Shown here: piece by piece, positions 11,690 to 26,689 of the stretch
Numbering within the stretch: position 1 is the stretch's first letter
Layout of the letters: each line of letters opens with the position of its first letter
NCBI GenBank assembly: GCA_964016885.1
Contig: OZ024744.1
Span: 110,320,536 to 110,384,535, forward strand
Direction: 5' to 3'
Origin: Eledone cirrhosa
Lineage: Eukaryota > Mollusca > Cephalopoda > Octopoda > Eledonidae
DNA length: 64,000 nucleotides
The notes under the pieces: model-generated
Seen by the model: only the letters and a program-made list of their open reading frames with translations
The model's database searches: none
Told to the model about the DNA's origin: nothing
Translations under genes and position numbers: made by a program

Positions 11690-13480
11690 ACACAGTAAAA
11701 CTACACAACCCACTATAACATACCTTGCTCTGAACACAGTAAAACTACACAATCCACTGTAACTTACCTTGCCCTGAACACAGTAAAACTACACAATCCA
11801 CTATAACTTACCTTGCCCTGAACACAGTAAAACTGTATAATCCACTATAACTTACCTTGCCCTGAACACAGTAAAACAACACAATCCACTATAACTTACC
11901 TTGCCCTGAACACAGTAAAACTACACAATCCACTATAACTTACCTTGCCCTGAACACAGTAAAACTACACAATCCACTATAACTTACCTTGCCCTGAACA
12001 CAGTAAAACTACATGATCCACTATAACTTACCTTGCCCTGAACACAGTAAAACTACACGATCCACTATAACTTACCTTGCCCTGAACACAGTAAAACTAC
12101 ACAATCCACTATAACTAACCTTGCTCGGAACACATTAAACTATACGATCCACCATAATTTACCTTGCCCTAAACACAGTAAAACTACACAATCCACTATA
12201 ACTTACCTTGACCTGAACAGAGTAAAACTACACAATCCACTATAACTTACCTTGCACTGAAAACAGTAAAACTACACAACCCACTATAACTTACCTTGCC
12301 CAGAACATAGTAAAAGAACGTAATCCACTATAACTTACCTTCCTTTGAACACAGTAAAACTACACAATCCACTATAATTTACCTTGCCCTGAACACAGTA
12401 AAACTACAAGATCCACTATAACTTACCTTGCTCTGAACACAGTAAAACTACATAATCCACTGTAACTTACCTTGCCCTGAACACAGTAAAACTAACACAA
12501 TCCACTATAACTTACCTTGTCCTGAACACAGTAAAACTACACAATCCACTATAACTTACCTTGCCCTGAACACAGTAAAACTACACAATCCACTATAAAT
12601 TACGTTGCCCTGAACATACTAAAACTACACAATCTTCTATAACTTACCTTGCCCTGAACACAGTAAAACTACACAATCCATTATAACTTTCCTTGCCCTG
12701 AACACAGTAAAACTACACAACCCACTATAACATACCTTGCCCTGAACACAGTAAAACTACACAATCCACTGTAACTTACCTTGCCCTGAACACAGTAAAA
12801 CTACACAAATCAACTATAACTTACCTTGCCCTGAACACAGTAAAACTACATAATCCACTATAACTTACCTTGCCCTGAACACAGTAAAACTACACAATCC
12901 ACTATAACTTACCTTGCCCTGAACACAGTAAAACAACACAATCCACTATAAATTACCTTGCCCTGAACACAGTAAAACTACACAATCCACTATAACTTAC
13001 CTTGCCCTGAACACAGTAAAACTACACAATCCACTATAACTTACCTTGCCCTGAACACTGTAAAACTACATAATCCACTATAACTTACCTTGCCCTGAAA
13101 CAGTAAAACTACACAAACCACTATAACTTACCTTGCCCTGAACACAGTAAAACTACACAATCCACTATAACTTATCTTGCACTGAACACAGTAAAACTAC
13201 ACAATCCACTATAACTTACCTTGCCCTGAACACAGTAAAACTACACAATCCACTATAACTTACCTTGCCCTGAACACAGTAAAACTACACGATCCACTAT
13301 AACTTACCTTGCCCTGAACACAGTAAAACTACACGATCCACTATAACTTACCTTGCCCTGAACACAGTAAAACTACACAATCCACTATAACTAACCTTGC
13401 TCTGAACACAGTAAAACTATACAATCCACCATAACTTACCTTGACCTGAACAGAGTAAAACTACACAATCCACTATAACT
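11690..13480 (+). repeat. Segment duplicated ~15.02 kb downstream (copy 1)
   Basis: This segment aligns with 26,690-28,500 at offset 15,017-15,019 bp. Shared markers include ACTGTATAATCC, ACATGATCC (12,011 and 27,028), CTATACGATCCACCATAATTTAC, TTGCCCAGAACATAG, TTGTCCTGAACAC (12,517 and 27,536) and AAACAACACAATCC (12,931 and 27,949). Small differences include an extra base in AGTAAAAACTAC near 27,107 and an altered ACAAATCAAC near 12,806. Part of it (12,600-13,480) also matches 19,730-20,610 at offset about 7,130. Confidence 0.8.
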
Positions 13481-15439
13481 TACCTAGCACTGGACACAGT
13501 AAAACTACACAACCCACTATAACTTACCTTGCCCTGAACACACTAAAACTACACAATCCACTATAACTTACCTTGCACTGGACACAGTAAAACTACACAA
13601 CCCACTATAACTTACCTTGCCCTGAACACACTAAAACTACACAACCCACTATAACTTACCTTGCCCTGAACACACTAAAACTACACAATCCACTATAACT
13701 TACCTTGACCTGAACAGATTAAAACTACACAATCCACTATAACTTACCTTGACCTGAACAGATTAAAACTACACAATCCACTATAACTTACCTTGACCTG
13801 AACAGAGTAAAACTACACAATCCACTATAACTTACCTTGCCCTGAACACAGTAAAACTACACAATCCACTATAACTTACCTTGACCTGAACAGAGTAAAA
13901 CTACACAATCCACTATAACTTACCTTGCACTGAAAACGGTAAAACTACACAACCCACTATAACTTACCTTGCCCTGAACATAGTAAAAGAACGTAATCCA
14001 CTATAACTTACCTTCCTTTGAACACAGTAAAACTACACAATCCACTATAATTTACCTTGCCCTGAACACAGTAAAACTACAAGATCCACTATAACTTACC
14101 TTGCTCTGAACACAGTAAAACTACATAATCCACTATAACTTACCTTGACCTGAACACAGTAAAACTAACACAATCCACTATAACTTACCTTGCCCTGAAC
14201 ACAGTAAAACTACACAATCCACTATAACTTACCTTGCCCTGAACACAGTAAAACTACACAATCCACTATAAATTACGTTGCCCTGAACATACTAAAACTA
14301 CACAATCTTCTATAACTTAACTTGCCCTGAACACAGTAAAACTACACAATCCACTATAACTTTCCTTGCCCTGAACACAGTAAAAGTACACAACCCACTA
14401 TAACATACCTTGCCCTGAACACAGTAAAACTACACAATCCACTGTAACTTACCTTGCCCTGAACACAGTAAAACTGCATAATCCACTATAACTTACCTTG
14501 CCCTGAACACAGTAAAACTACACAATCCACTAAAACTTACCTTGCCCTGAACACAGTAAAACTACACAATCCACTATAAATTACCTTGCCCTGAACACAG
14601 TAAAACTACACAATCCACTATAACTTACCTTGCCCTGAACACAGTAAAACTACACAATCCACTATAACTTACCTTGCCCTGAACACTGTAAAACTACATA
14701 ATCCACTATAACTTACCTTGCCCTGAAACAGTAAAACTACACAAACCACTATAACTTACCTTGCCCTGAACACAGTAAAACTACACGATCCACTATAACT
14801 TACCTTGCCTTGAACACAGTAAAACTACACGATCCACTATAACTTACCTTGCCCTGAACACAGTAAAACTACACAATCCACTATAACTAACCTTGCTCTG
14901 AACACAGTAAAACTACACAATCCACTATAACTTACCTTGCCCTGAACACAGTAAAACTACACAATCCACTATAACTAACCTTGCTCTGAACACAGTAAAA
15001 CTATACAATCCACCATAACTTACCTTGCCCTGAACACAGTAAAACTACACAATCCACTATAACTTACCTTGACCTGAACAGAGTAAAACTACACAATCCT
15101 CTATAACTTACCTTGCCCTGAACACAGTAAAACTATACAATCCACCATAACTTACCTTGCCCTGAACACAGTAAAACTACACAATCCACTATAACTTACC
15201 TTGACCTGAACAGAGTAAAACTACACAATCCACTATAACTTACCTTGCCCTGAACATAGTAAAAGAACGTAATCCACTATAACTTACCTTCCTTTGAACA
15301 CAGTAAAACTACACAATCCACTATAACTTACCTTGCCCTGAACACAGTAAAACTACAAGATCCACTATAACTTACCTTGCTCTGAACACAGTAAAACTAC
15401 ATAATCCACTATAACTTACCTTGCCCTGAACACAGTAAA

Positions 15440-16560
15440 ACTACACAATCCACTATAAATTACGTTGCCCTGAACATACTAAAACTACACAATCTTCTAT
15501 AAGTTACCTTGCCCTGAACACAGTAAAACTGCATAATCCACTATAAATTACCTTGCCCTGAACACAGTAAAACTACACAATCCACTATAACTTACCTTGC
15601 CCTGAACACAGTAAAACTACACAATCCACTATAACTTACCTTGCCCTGAACACTGTAAAACTACATAATCCACTATAACTTACCTTGCCCTGAAACAGTA
15701 AAACTACACAAACCACTATAACTTACCTTGCCCTGAACACAGTAAAACTACACAATCCACTATAACTTACCTTGCCCTGAACACAGTAAAACTACACGAT
15801 CCACTATAAATTACCTTGCCCTGAACACAGTAAAACTACACAATCCACTATAACTAACCTTGACCTGAACACAGTAAAACTACACAATCCACTATAACTT
15901 ACCTTGTCCTGAACACACTAAAACTACACAATCCTCTATAACTTAACTGGCCCTGAACACAGTAAAACTAAACAATCCACTATAACTTAGCTTGCACTGA
16001 ACACAGTAAAACTACACAATCCACTATAACTTACCTTGCCCTGAACACAGTAAAACTACACAATGCACTTCAACTTACCTTGCTCTGAACACAGTAAAAC
16101 TACACAATCCACTATAACTTACCTTGCCCTGAACACAGTAAAATTACACAATCCACTATAACTAACCTTGCCCTGAACACAGTAAAACTACACAATCCAC
16201 TATAACTTACTTTGCTCTGAACACAGTGAAACTACACAATCCACCTTAACTTACCTTGCTCTGAACACAGTAAAACTACACAATCCACTTCAACTTACCT
16301 TGCTCTGAACACAGTAAAACTACACAATCCACTATAACTTACCTTGCCCTGAACACAGTAAAATTACACAATCCACTATAACTTACCTTGCCCTGAACAC
16401 AGTAAAACTACATAATCCACTATAACTTAACATGCTCTGAACACAGTAAAACTACACAACCCACTATAACTTACCTTGCCTTGAACACAGTAAAACTACA
16501 CAATCCACAATAACTTACCTTGCCCTGAACATAGTAAAACTACGTAATCCACTATAACTT
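15440..16560 (+). repeat. Further copy of the 3.7-4.8-kb higher-order segment
   Basis: The marker series GAACACTGT (15,648), GAAACAG, TAACTAACCTTGACC, TTGTCCTGAACACACT, TAACTGGCCC, TTAGCTTGC, CCACTTCAAC, TTACTTTGC, CCACCTTAAC, TTAACATGC and CACAATAAC repeats the order seen at 2,113-2,930 and 3,874-4,790, at an offset of about 11,774 bp from the latter. The same series recurs near 35,412-36,300, 41,467-42,370, 46,175-47,060 and 51,017-51,440, so this is one of the most widely spread higher-order segments. Confidence 0.8.
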
Positions 16561-17949
16561 ACCTTGCCCTGAACAGAGTAAAACTACACAATCCACTATA
16601 ACTTACCCTGCCCTGAACACAGTAAAACTACACAATCCACTATAACTTACCTTGCCCTGAACACAGTAAAACTACACAATCCACTATAACTTACCTTGCC
16701 CTGAACACAGTAAACCTACACGATCCACTATAACTTACCTTGCCCTGAACACACTCAAACTACACAATCCACTATAACTTACCTTGCACTGGACACAGTA
16801 AAACTACACAACCCACTATAACTTACCTTGCCCTGAACACACTAAAACTACACAATCCACTATAACTTACCTTGCCCTGAACACAGTAAAATTACACAAT
16901 CCACTATAACTTACCTTGCCCTGAACACAGTAAAACTACATAATCCACTATAACTTAACATGCTCTGAACACAGTAAAACTACACAACCCACTATAACTT
17001 ACCTTGCCTTGAACACAGTAAAACTACACAATCCACAATAACTTACCTTGCCCTGAACATAGTAAAACTACGTAATCCACTATAACTTACCTTCCTCTAA
17101 ACACAGTAAAACTACACAATCCACTATAACTTACCTTGCCCAGAACACAGTAAAACTACGTAATCCACTATAACTTACCTTGCCCTGAACACAGTAAAAC
17201 TACACAATCCACTATAATTTACCCTGCCCTGAACACAGTAAAACTACACAATCCACTATAACTTACCTTGCTCTGAACACAGTAAAACTACATAATCCAC
17301 TATAACTTACCTTGCCCTGAACACAGTAAAACTAACACAATCCACTATAACTTACCTTGCCCTCAACACAGTAAAACTACACCATCCACTATAAATTACG
17401 TTGCCATGAACATACTAAAACTACACGATCTTCTATAACTTACCTTGCCCTGAACACAGTAAAACCACACAATCCACTATAACTTACCTTGCCCTGAACA
17501 CAGTAAAACTACACAATCCACTATAACTTACCTTGCCCTGAACACAGTAAAACTACACAATCCACTATAACTTACCTTGCCCTGAACACAGTAAAACTAC
17601 ACGATCCACTATAACTTACCTTGCCCTGAACACAGTAAAACTACACGATCCACTATAACTTACCTTGCCCTGAACACAGTAAAACTACACAATCCACTAT
17701 AACTAAGCTTGCTCGGAACACAGTAAAACTATACAATCCACCATAACTTACCTTGCCCTGAACACAGTAAAACTACACAATCCACTATAACTTACCTTGA
17801 CCTGAACAGAGTAAAACTACACAATCCACTATAACTTACCTTGCCCTGAACACACTAAAACTACACAATCCACTATAACTTACCTTGACCTGAACAGAGT
17901 AAAACTACACAATCCACTATAACTTACCTTGCACTGAAAACAGTAAAAC

Positions 17950-19570
17950 TACACAACCCACTATAACTTACCTTGCCCTAAACATAGTAAAAGAACGTAA
18001 TCCACTATAACTTACCTTCCTTTGAACACAGTAAAACTACACAATCCACTATAATTTACCTTGCCCTGAACACAGTAAAACTACAAGATCCACTATAACT
18101 TACCTTGCTCTGAACACAGTAAAACTACATAATCCACTATAACTTACATTGCCCTGAACACAGTAAAACTAACACAATCCACTATAACTTACCTTGCCCT
18201 GAACACAGTAAAACTACACAATCCACTATAACTTGCCTTGCCCTGAACACAGTAAAAGTACACAATCCACTATAAATTACGTTGCCCTGAACATACTAAA
18301 ACTACACAATCTTCTATAACTTACCTTGCCCTGAACACAGTAAAACTACACAATCCACTATAACTTCCCTTGCCCTGAACACAGTAAAACTACACAACCC
18401 ACTATAACATACCTTGCCCTGAACACAGTAAAACTACACAATCCACTGTAACTTACCTTGCCCTGAACACAGTAAAACTACACAATCCACTATAACTTAC
18501 CTTGCCCTGAACACAGTAAAACTGCATAATCCACTATAACTTACCTTGCCCTGAACACAGTAAAACTACACAATCCACTATAACTAACCTTGCTCGGAAC
18601 ACAGTAATACTATACAATCCACCATAATTTACCTTGCCCTGAACACAGTAAAACTACACAATCCACTATAACTTACCTTGACCTGAACAGAGTAAAACTA
18701 CACAATCCACTATAACTTACCTTGCCCTGAACACACTAAAACTACACAATCCACTATAACTTACCTTGACCTGAACAGAGTAAAACTACACAATCCACTA
18801 TAACTTACCTTGTACTGAAAACAGTAAAACTACACAACCCACTATAACTTACCTTGCCCTGAACATAGTAAAAAACGTAATCCACTATAACTTACCTTCC
18901 TTTGAACACAGTAAAACTACACAATCCACTATAATTTACCTTGCCCTGAACACAGTACAACTACAAGATCCACTATAACTTACCTTGCTCTGAACACAGT
19001 AAAACTACATAATTCACTATAACTTACCTTGCCCTGAACACAGTAAAACTAACACAATCCACTATAACTTCTCCTTGCCCTGAACACACTAAAACTACAC
19101 AATCCACTATAAATTACCTTGCCCTGATCATACTAAAACTACACAATCTTCTATAACTTACCTTGCCCTGAACACAGTAAAACTACACAATCCACTATAA
19201 CTTTCCTTGCCCTGAACACAGTAAAACTACACAACCCACTATAACATACCTTGCCCTGAACACAGTAAAACTACACAATCCACTATAACTTACCTTGCCC
19301 TGAACACAGTAAAACTACACAATCCACTATAACTTACCTTGACCTGAACAGAGTAAAACTACACAATCCACTATAACTTACCTTGCACTGAAAACAGTAA
19401 AACTACACAACCCACTATAACTTACCTTGCCCTGAACATAGTAAAAGAACGTAATCCACTATAACTTACCTTCCTTTGAACACAGTAAAACTACACAATC
19501 CACTATAATTTACCTTGCCCTGAACACAGTAAAACTACAAGATCCACTATAACTTACCTTGCTCTGAACA
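17950..19570 (+). repeat. Segment related to 9,640-11,480 (copy 2)
   Basis: This is the later partner of 9,640-11,480, lacking about five monomers near 18,540. It has its own one-base gain at 19,071-19,076 (AACTTCTCCTTG in place of AACTTACCTTG). It runs into 19,730-20,770, which matches 12,600-13,680 at about 7,130 bp, so roughly 1 kb present between 11.5 and 12.6 kb is absent here. Confidence 0.75.
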
Positions 19571-20989
19571 CAGTAAAACTACATAATCCACTATAACTTA
19601 CCTTGCCCTGAACACAGTAAAACTAACACAATCCACTATAACTTACCTTGCCCTGAACACAGTAAAACTACACAATCCACTATAACTTACCTTGCCCTGA
19701 ACACAGTAAAACTACACAATCCACTATAAATTACGTTGCCCTGAACATACTAAAACTACACAATCTTCTATAACTTACCTTGCCCTGAACACAGTAAAAC
19801 TACACAATCCACTATAACATTCCTTGCCCTGAACACAGTAAAACTACACAACCCACTATAACATACCTTGCCCTGAACACAGTAAAACTACACAATCCAC
19901 TGTAACTTACCTTGCCCTGAACACAGTAAAACTACACAATCCACTATAACTTACCTTGCCCTGAACACAGTAAAACTACATAATCCACTATAACTTACCT
20001 TGCCCTGAACACAGTAAAACTACACAATCCACTATAACTTACCTTGCCCTGAACACAGTAAAACAACACAATCCACTATAAATTACCTTGCCCTGAACAC
20101 AGTAAAACTACACAATCCACTATAACTTACCTTGCCCTGAACACAGTAAAACTACACAATCCACTATAACTTACCTTGCCCTGAACACTGTAAAACTACA
20201 TAATCCACTATAACTTACCTTGCCCTGAAACAGTAAAACTACACAAACCACTATAACTTACCTTGCCCTGAACACAGTAAAACTACACAATCCACTATAA
20301 CTTACCTTGCACTGAACACAGTAAAACTACACAATCCACTATAACTTACCTTGCCCTGAACACAGTAAAACTACACAATCCACTATAACTTACCTTGCCC
20401 TGAACACAGTAAAACTACACGATCCACTATAACTTACCTTGCCCTGAACACAGTAAAACTACACGATCCACTATAACTTACCTTGCCCTGAACACAGTAA
20501 AACTACACAATCCACTATAACTAACCTTGCTCTGAACACAGTAAAACTATACAATCCACCATAACTTACCTTGACCTGAACAGAGTAAAACTACACAATC
20601 CACTATAACTTACCTTGCACTGGACACAGTAAAACTACACAACCCACTATAACTTACCTTGCCCTGAACACACTAAAACTACACAATCCACTATAACTTA
20701 CCTTGCACTGGACACAGTAAAACTACACAACCCACTATAACTTACCTTGCCCTGAACACACTAAAACTACACAATCCACTATAACTTAACTGGCCCTGAA
20801 CACAGTAAAACTACACAATCCACCATAAATTACATTGCCCTGAACAGGGTAAAACTACACAATCCACTATAACTTACCTTGACCTGAACAGAGTAAAACT
20901 ACACAATCCACTATAACTTACCTTGACCTGAACAGAGTAAAACTACACAATCCACTATAACTTACCTTGACCTGAACAGAGTAAAACTA

Positions 20990-22350
20990 CACAATCCACT
21001 ATAAATTACCTTGCCTTGAACACAGTAAAATTACACATTCCACTATAACTAAACTTGCCCCGAACACAGTAAAACTACACAATCCACTATAACTTACCTT
21101 GCTCTGAACACAGTAAAACTACACAATCCACTATAACTTACCTTGCCCTGAACACAGTAAAACTACGTAATCCACTATAACTTACCTTGCCCTGAACACA
21201 GTAAAACTACACAATCCACTATAATTTACCTTGCCCTGAACACAGTAAAACTACACAATCCACTATAACTGACCTTGGTCTGAACACAGTAAAACTACAC
21301 AATCCACTATAACTTACCTTGCTCTGAACACAGTAAAACTACACAATCCACTATAACTTACCTTGCCCTGAACACAGTAAAACTACACAATCCACCATAA
21401 CTTACCTTGCCCTGAACACAGTAAAAGAACACAATCTTCTATAACTTACCTTGCCCTGAATACAGTAAAACTACACAATCCCCTATACCTTACCTTGCTC
21501 TGAACACAGTAAAACTACACAATCCACTATAACTTACCTTGCCCTGAACACAGTAAAACTACACGATCCACTATAACTTAAATTGCCCTGAACTCAGTAA
21601 AACTACATAATCCACTGTAACTTACCTTGCCCTGAACACAGTAAAAGTACACAACCCACTATAAATTACCTTGCTCTGAACACAGCAAAACTACACAATC
21701 CACTATAACATACCTTGCCCTGAACACAGTAAAACTACACAATCCACTATAACTTACCTTGCCCTGAACACAGTAAAAGTACATAATCCACTATAACTTA
21801 CCTTGCTCTGAACACAGTATAACTTACCTTGCTCTGAACACAGTAAAACTACACGATCCAATTTAACTTACCTTGCATTGAACACAGTAAAACTACACAA
21901 TCCACTATAACTTACCTTGCTCTGAACACAGTAAAACTACATAATCCACTATAACTTACCTTGCCCTGAACACAGTAAAACTAACACAATCCACTATAAC
22001 GTACCTTGACCTGAACACAGTAAAACTACACAATCCACTATAAATTACGTTTCCATGAACATACTAAAACTACACAATCTTCTATAACTTACCTTGCCCT
22101 GAACACAGTAAAACTACACAATCCACTATAACTTACCTTGCCCTGAACACAGTAAAACTACACAATCCACTATAACTTACCTTGCCCTGAACACAGTAAT
22201 ACTACACAACACACTATAACTTACCTTGCCCTGAACACAGTAAAACTACAAGATCCACTATAACTTACCTTGCTCTGAACACAGTAAAACTACACAATCC
22301 ACTATAAATTACGTTGCCCTGAACACAGTAAGACTACACAATCTTCTATA
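20990..22350 (+). repeat. P-block copy 2
   Basis: This copy has the same order as P-block copy 1: GCCTTGAAC, TAACTAAACTTGCCC (21,051), TTGGTC, ATCCCCTATACC, AACTTAAATTGCC with GAACTCAG, AAAGTACATAATCC, the 26-bp unit at 21,816, TACGTTTCCATG, ACAACACACTATAAC and CAGTAAGACTAC. A run of TAACTGGCCC, CCACCATAAATTACATTGCC and GAACAGGGT monomers plus three GACCTGAACAGAG monomers precedes it (20,791-20,990). The same leader recurs at 22,578, 24,779, 28,679 and 37,51x, so leader and block travel together. Confidence 0.83.
21816..21841 (+). repeat. Truncated 26-bp monomer, copy 2
   Basis: It shows the same CACAGTATAACTTACC deletion junction as at 6,521, inside P-block copy 2. The next copy is 3,988 bp downstream. 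Confidence 0.9.
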
Positions 22351-23079
22351 ACTTACCTTGCCCTGAACACAGTAAAACTACACAATCCACTATAACTTAC
22401 CTTGCTCTGGACACAGTAAAACTACACAACCCACTATAACTTACCTTGCCCTGAACACACTAAAACTACACAATCCACTATAACTTACCTTGCACTGGAC
22501 ACAGTAAAACTACACAACCCACTATAACTTACCTTGCCCTGAACACACTAAAACTACACAATCCACTATAACTTAACTGGCCCTGAACACAGTAAAACTA
22601 CACAATCCACCATAAATTACATTGCCCTGAACAGGGTAAAACTACACAATCCACTATAACTTACCTTGACCTGAACAGAGTAAAACTACACAATCCACTA
22701 TAACTTACCTTGACCTGAACAGAGTAAAACTACACAATCCACTATAACTTACCTTGACCTGAACAGAGTAAAACTACACAATCCACTATAAATTACCTTG
22801 CCTTGAACACAGTAAAATTACACAATCCACTATAACTAAACTTGCCCCCGAACACAGTAAAACTACACAATCCACTATAACTTACCTTGCTCTGAACACA
22901 GTAAAACTACACAATCCACTATAACTTACCTTGCCGTGAACACAGTAAAACTACGTAATCCACTATAACTTACCTTGCCCTGAACACAGTAAAACTACAC
23001 AATCCACTATAATTTACCTTGCCCTGAACACAGTAAAACTACAAGATCCACTATAACTTACCTTGCCCTGAACACAGTA

Positions 23080-23850
23080 AAACTAACACAATCCACTATA
23101 ACTTACCTTGTCCTGAACACAGTAAAACTACACAATCCACTATAACTTACCTTGCCCTGAACACAGTAAAACTACACAATCCACTATAAATTACGTTGCC
23201 CTGAACATACTAAAACTACACAATCTTCTATAACTTACCTTGCCCTGAACACAGTAAAATTACACAATCCACTATAACTTTCCTTGCCCTGAACACAGTA
23301 AAACTACACAACCCACTATAACATACCTTGCCCTGAACACAGTAAAACTACACAATCCACTGTAACTTACCTTGCCCTGAACACAGTAAAACTACACAAT
23401 CCACTATAACTTACCTTGCCCTGAACACAGTAAAACTACATAATCCACTATAACTTACCTTGCCCTGAACACAGTAAAACTACACAATCCACTATAACTT
23501 ACCTTGCCCTGAACACAGTAAAACAACACAATCCACTATAAATTACCTTGCCCTGAACACAGTAAAACTACACAATCCACTATAACTTACCTTGCCCTGA
23601 ACACAGTAAAACTACACAATCCACTATAACTTACCTTGGCCTGAACACTGTAAAACTACATAATCCACTATAACTTACCTTGCCCTGAAACAGTAAAACT
23701 ACACAAACCACTATAACTTACCTTGCCCTGAACACAGTAAAACTACACAATCCACTATAACTTACCTTGCACTGAACACAGTAAAACTACACAATCCACT
23801 ATAACTTACCTTGCCCTGAACACAGTAAAACTACGTAATCCACTATAACT
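23080..23850 (+). repeat. 792-bp tandem pair, copy 1
   Basis: The stretch from AACTAACACAATCC through TTGTCCTGAAC (23,108), TAAATTACG, ATCTTC, AACTTTCC, ACATACC, CTGTAAC, ACATAATCC and AAACAACAC to the GAACACTGT marker (23,643) is followed by a second copy. The offset is 792 bp, exactly 18 monomers. It is itself a copy of 12,480-13,200 and 27,500-28,280. Confidence 0.78.
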
Positions 23851-23871
23851 TACCTTGCCCTGAACACAGTA

Positions 23872-24600
23872 AAACTAACACAATCCACTATAACTTACCT
23901 TGTCCTGAACACAGTAAAACTACACAATCCACTATAACTTACCTTGCCCTGAACACAGTAAAACTACACAATCCACTATAAATTACGTTGCCCTGAACAT
24001 ACTAAAACTACACAATCTTCTATAACTTACCTTGCCCTGAACACAGTAAAATTACACAATCCACTATAACTTTCCTTGCCCTAAACACAGTAAAACTACA
24101 CAACCCACTATAACATACCTTGCCCTGAACACAGTAAAACTACACAATCCACTATAAATTACCTTGCCCTGAACACAGTAAAACTACACAATCCACTATA
24201 ACTTAACTTGCCCTGAACACAGTAAAACTACACAATCCACTATAACTTACCTTGCCCTGAACACTGTAAAACTACATAATCCACTATAACTTACCTTGCC
24301 CTGAAACAGTAAAACTACACAAACCACTATAACTTACCTTGCCCTGAACACAGTAAAACTACACAATCCACTATAACTTACCTTGCACTGAACACAGTAA
24401 AACTACACAATCCACTATAACTTACCTTGCCCTGAACACAGTAAAACTACACAATCCACTATAACTTACCTTGCCCTGAACACAGTAAAACTACACGATC
24501 CACTATAACTTACCTTGCCCTGAACACAGTAAAACTACACGATCCACTATAACTTACCTTGCCCTGAACACAGTAAAACTACACAATCCACTATAACTAA
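23872..24600 (+). repeat. 792-bp tandem pair, copy 2
   Basis: The TTGTCCTG monomer is at 23,900, 792 bp after that of copy 1. The GAACACTGT marker at 24,259 is only 616 bp after its partner, so four monomers (176 bp), including the CTGTAAC one, are missing. One variant base is private to this copy (CCCTAAACAC near 24,080). Confidence 0.75.
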
Positions 24601-24979
24601 CCTTGCTCTGAACACAGTAAAACTATACAATCCACCATAACTTACCTTGCCCTGAACACACTAAAACTACACAATCCACTATAACTTACCTTGCACTGGA
24701 CACAGTAAAACTACACAACCCACTATAACTTACCTTGCCCTGAACACACTAAAACTACACAATCCACTATAACTTAACTGGCCCTGAACACAGTAAAACT
24801 ACACAATCCACCATAAATTACATTGCCCTGAACAGGGTAAAACTACACAATCCACTATAACTTACCTTGACCTGAACAGAGTAAAACTACACAATCCACT
24901 ATAACTTACCTTGACCTGAACAGAGTAAAACTACACAATCCACTATAACTTACCTTGACCTGAACAGAGTAAAACTACA

Positions 24980-26470
24980 CAATCCACTATAAATTACCTT
25001 GCCTTGAACACAGTAAAATTACACAATCCACTATAACTAAACTTGCCCCGAACACAGTAAAACTACACAATCCACTATAACTTACCTTGCTCTGAACACA
25101 GTAAAACTACACAATCCACTATAACTTACCTTGACCTGAACACAGTAAAACTACGTAATCCACTATAACTTACCTTGCCCTGAACACAGTAAAACTACAC
25201 AATCCACTATAATTTACCTTGCCCTGAACACAGTAAAACTACACAATCCACTATAACTGACCTTGGTCTGAACACAGTAAAACTACACAATCCACTATAA
25301 CTTACCTTGCTCTGAACACAGTAAAACTACACAATCCACTATAACTTACCTTGCCCTGAACACAGAAAAACTACACAATCCACCATAACTTACCTTGCCC
25401 TGAACACAGTAAAAGAACACAATCTTCTATAACTTACCTTGCCCTGAATACAGTAAAACTACACAATCCCCTATACCTTACCTTGCTCTGAACACAGTAA
25501 AACTACACAATCCACTATAACTTACCTTGCCCTGAACACAGTAAAACTACACAATCCACTATAACTTAAATTGCCCTGAACTCAGTAAAACTACATAATC
25601 CACTGTAACTTACCTTGCCCTGAACACAGTAAAAGTACACAACCCACTATAAATTACCTTGCTCTGAACACAGCAAAACTACACAATCCACTATAACTTA
25701 CCTTGCCCTGAACACAGTAAAACTACACAATCCACTATAACTTACCTTGCCCTGAACACAGTAAAAGTACATAATCCACTATAACTTACCTTGCTCTGAA
25801 CACAGTATAACTTACCTTGCTCTGAACACAGTAAAACTACACGATCCAATTTAACTTACCTTGCATTGAACACAGTAAAACTACACAATCCACTATAACT
25901 TACCTTGCTCTGAACACAGTAAAACTACATAATCCACTATAACTTACATTGCCCTGAACACAGTAAAACTAACACAATCCACTATAACGTACCTTGACCT
26001 GAACACAGTAAAACTACACAATCCACTATAAATTACGTTTCCATGAACATACTAAAACTACACAATCTTCTATAACTTACCTTGCCCTGAACACAGTAAA
26101 ACTACACAATCCACTGTAACTTACCTTGCCCTGAACACAGTAAAACTGCAGAATCCACTATAACTTACCTTGCCCTGAACACAGTAATACTACACAACAC
26201 ACTATAACTTACCTTGCCCTGAACACAGTAAAACTACACAATCCACTATAACTTACCTTGCCCTGAACACAGTAAAACTACACAATCCACTTCAACTTAC
26301 CTTGCTCTGAACACAGTAAAACTACACAATCCACTATAACTTACCTTGCCCTGAACACAGTAAAACTACAAGATCCACTATAACTTACCTTGCTCTGAAC
26401 ACAGTAAAACTACACAATCCACTATAAATTACGTTGCCCTGAACACAGTAAGACTACACAATCTTCTATA
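24980..26470 (+). repeat. P-block copy 3
   Basis: It follows P-block copy 2 at offset 3,988 bp, with the same leader (TAACTGGCCC at 24,779, GAACAGGGT, three GACCTGAACAGAG monomers). It carries the 26-bp unit at 25,804, and AACTGCAGAATCC near 26,148 in a position where the other copies have canonical monomers. The CAGTAAGACTAC end is at about 26,446. Confidence 0.83.
25804..25829 (+). repeat. Truncated 26-bp monomer, copy 3
   Basis: The junction CACAGTATAACTTACC is identical to that in the other copies; the next one is 3,900 bp downstream. Confidence 0.9.
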
Positions 26471-26689
26471 ACTTACCTTGCCCTGAACACAGTAAAACTA
26501 CACAATCCACTATAACTTACCTTGCCCTGAACACAGTAAAACTACACAATCCACTATAACTTACCTTGCCCTGAACACAGTAAAACTACACAATCCACTA
26601 TAAATTACGTTGCCCTGAACATACTAAAACTACACAATCTTCTATAACTTACCTTGCCCTGAACACAGAAAAACTACACGATCCACTAT

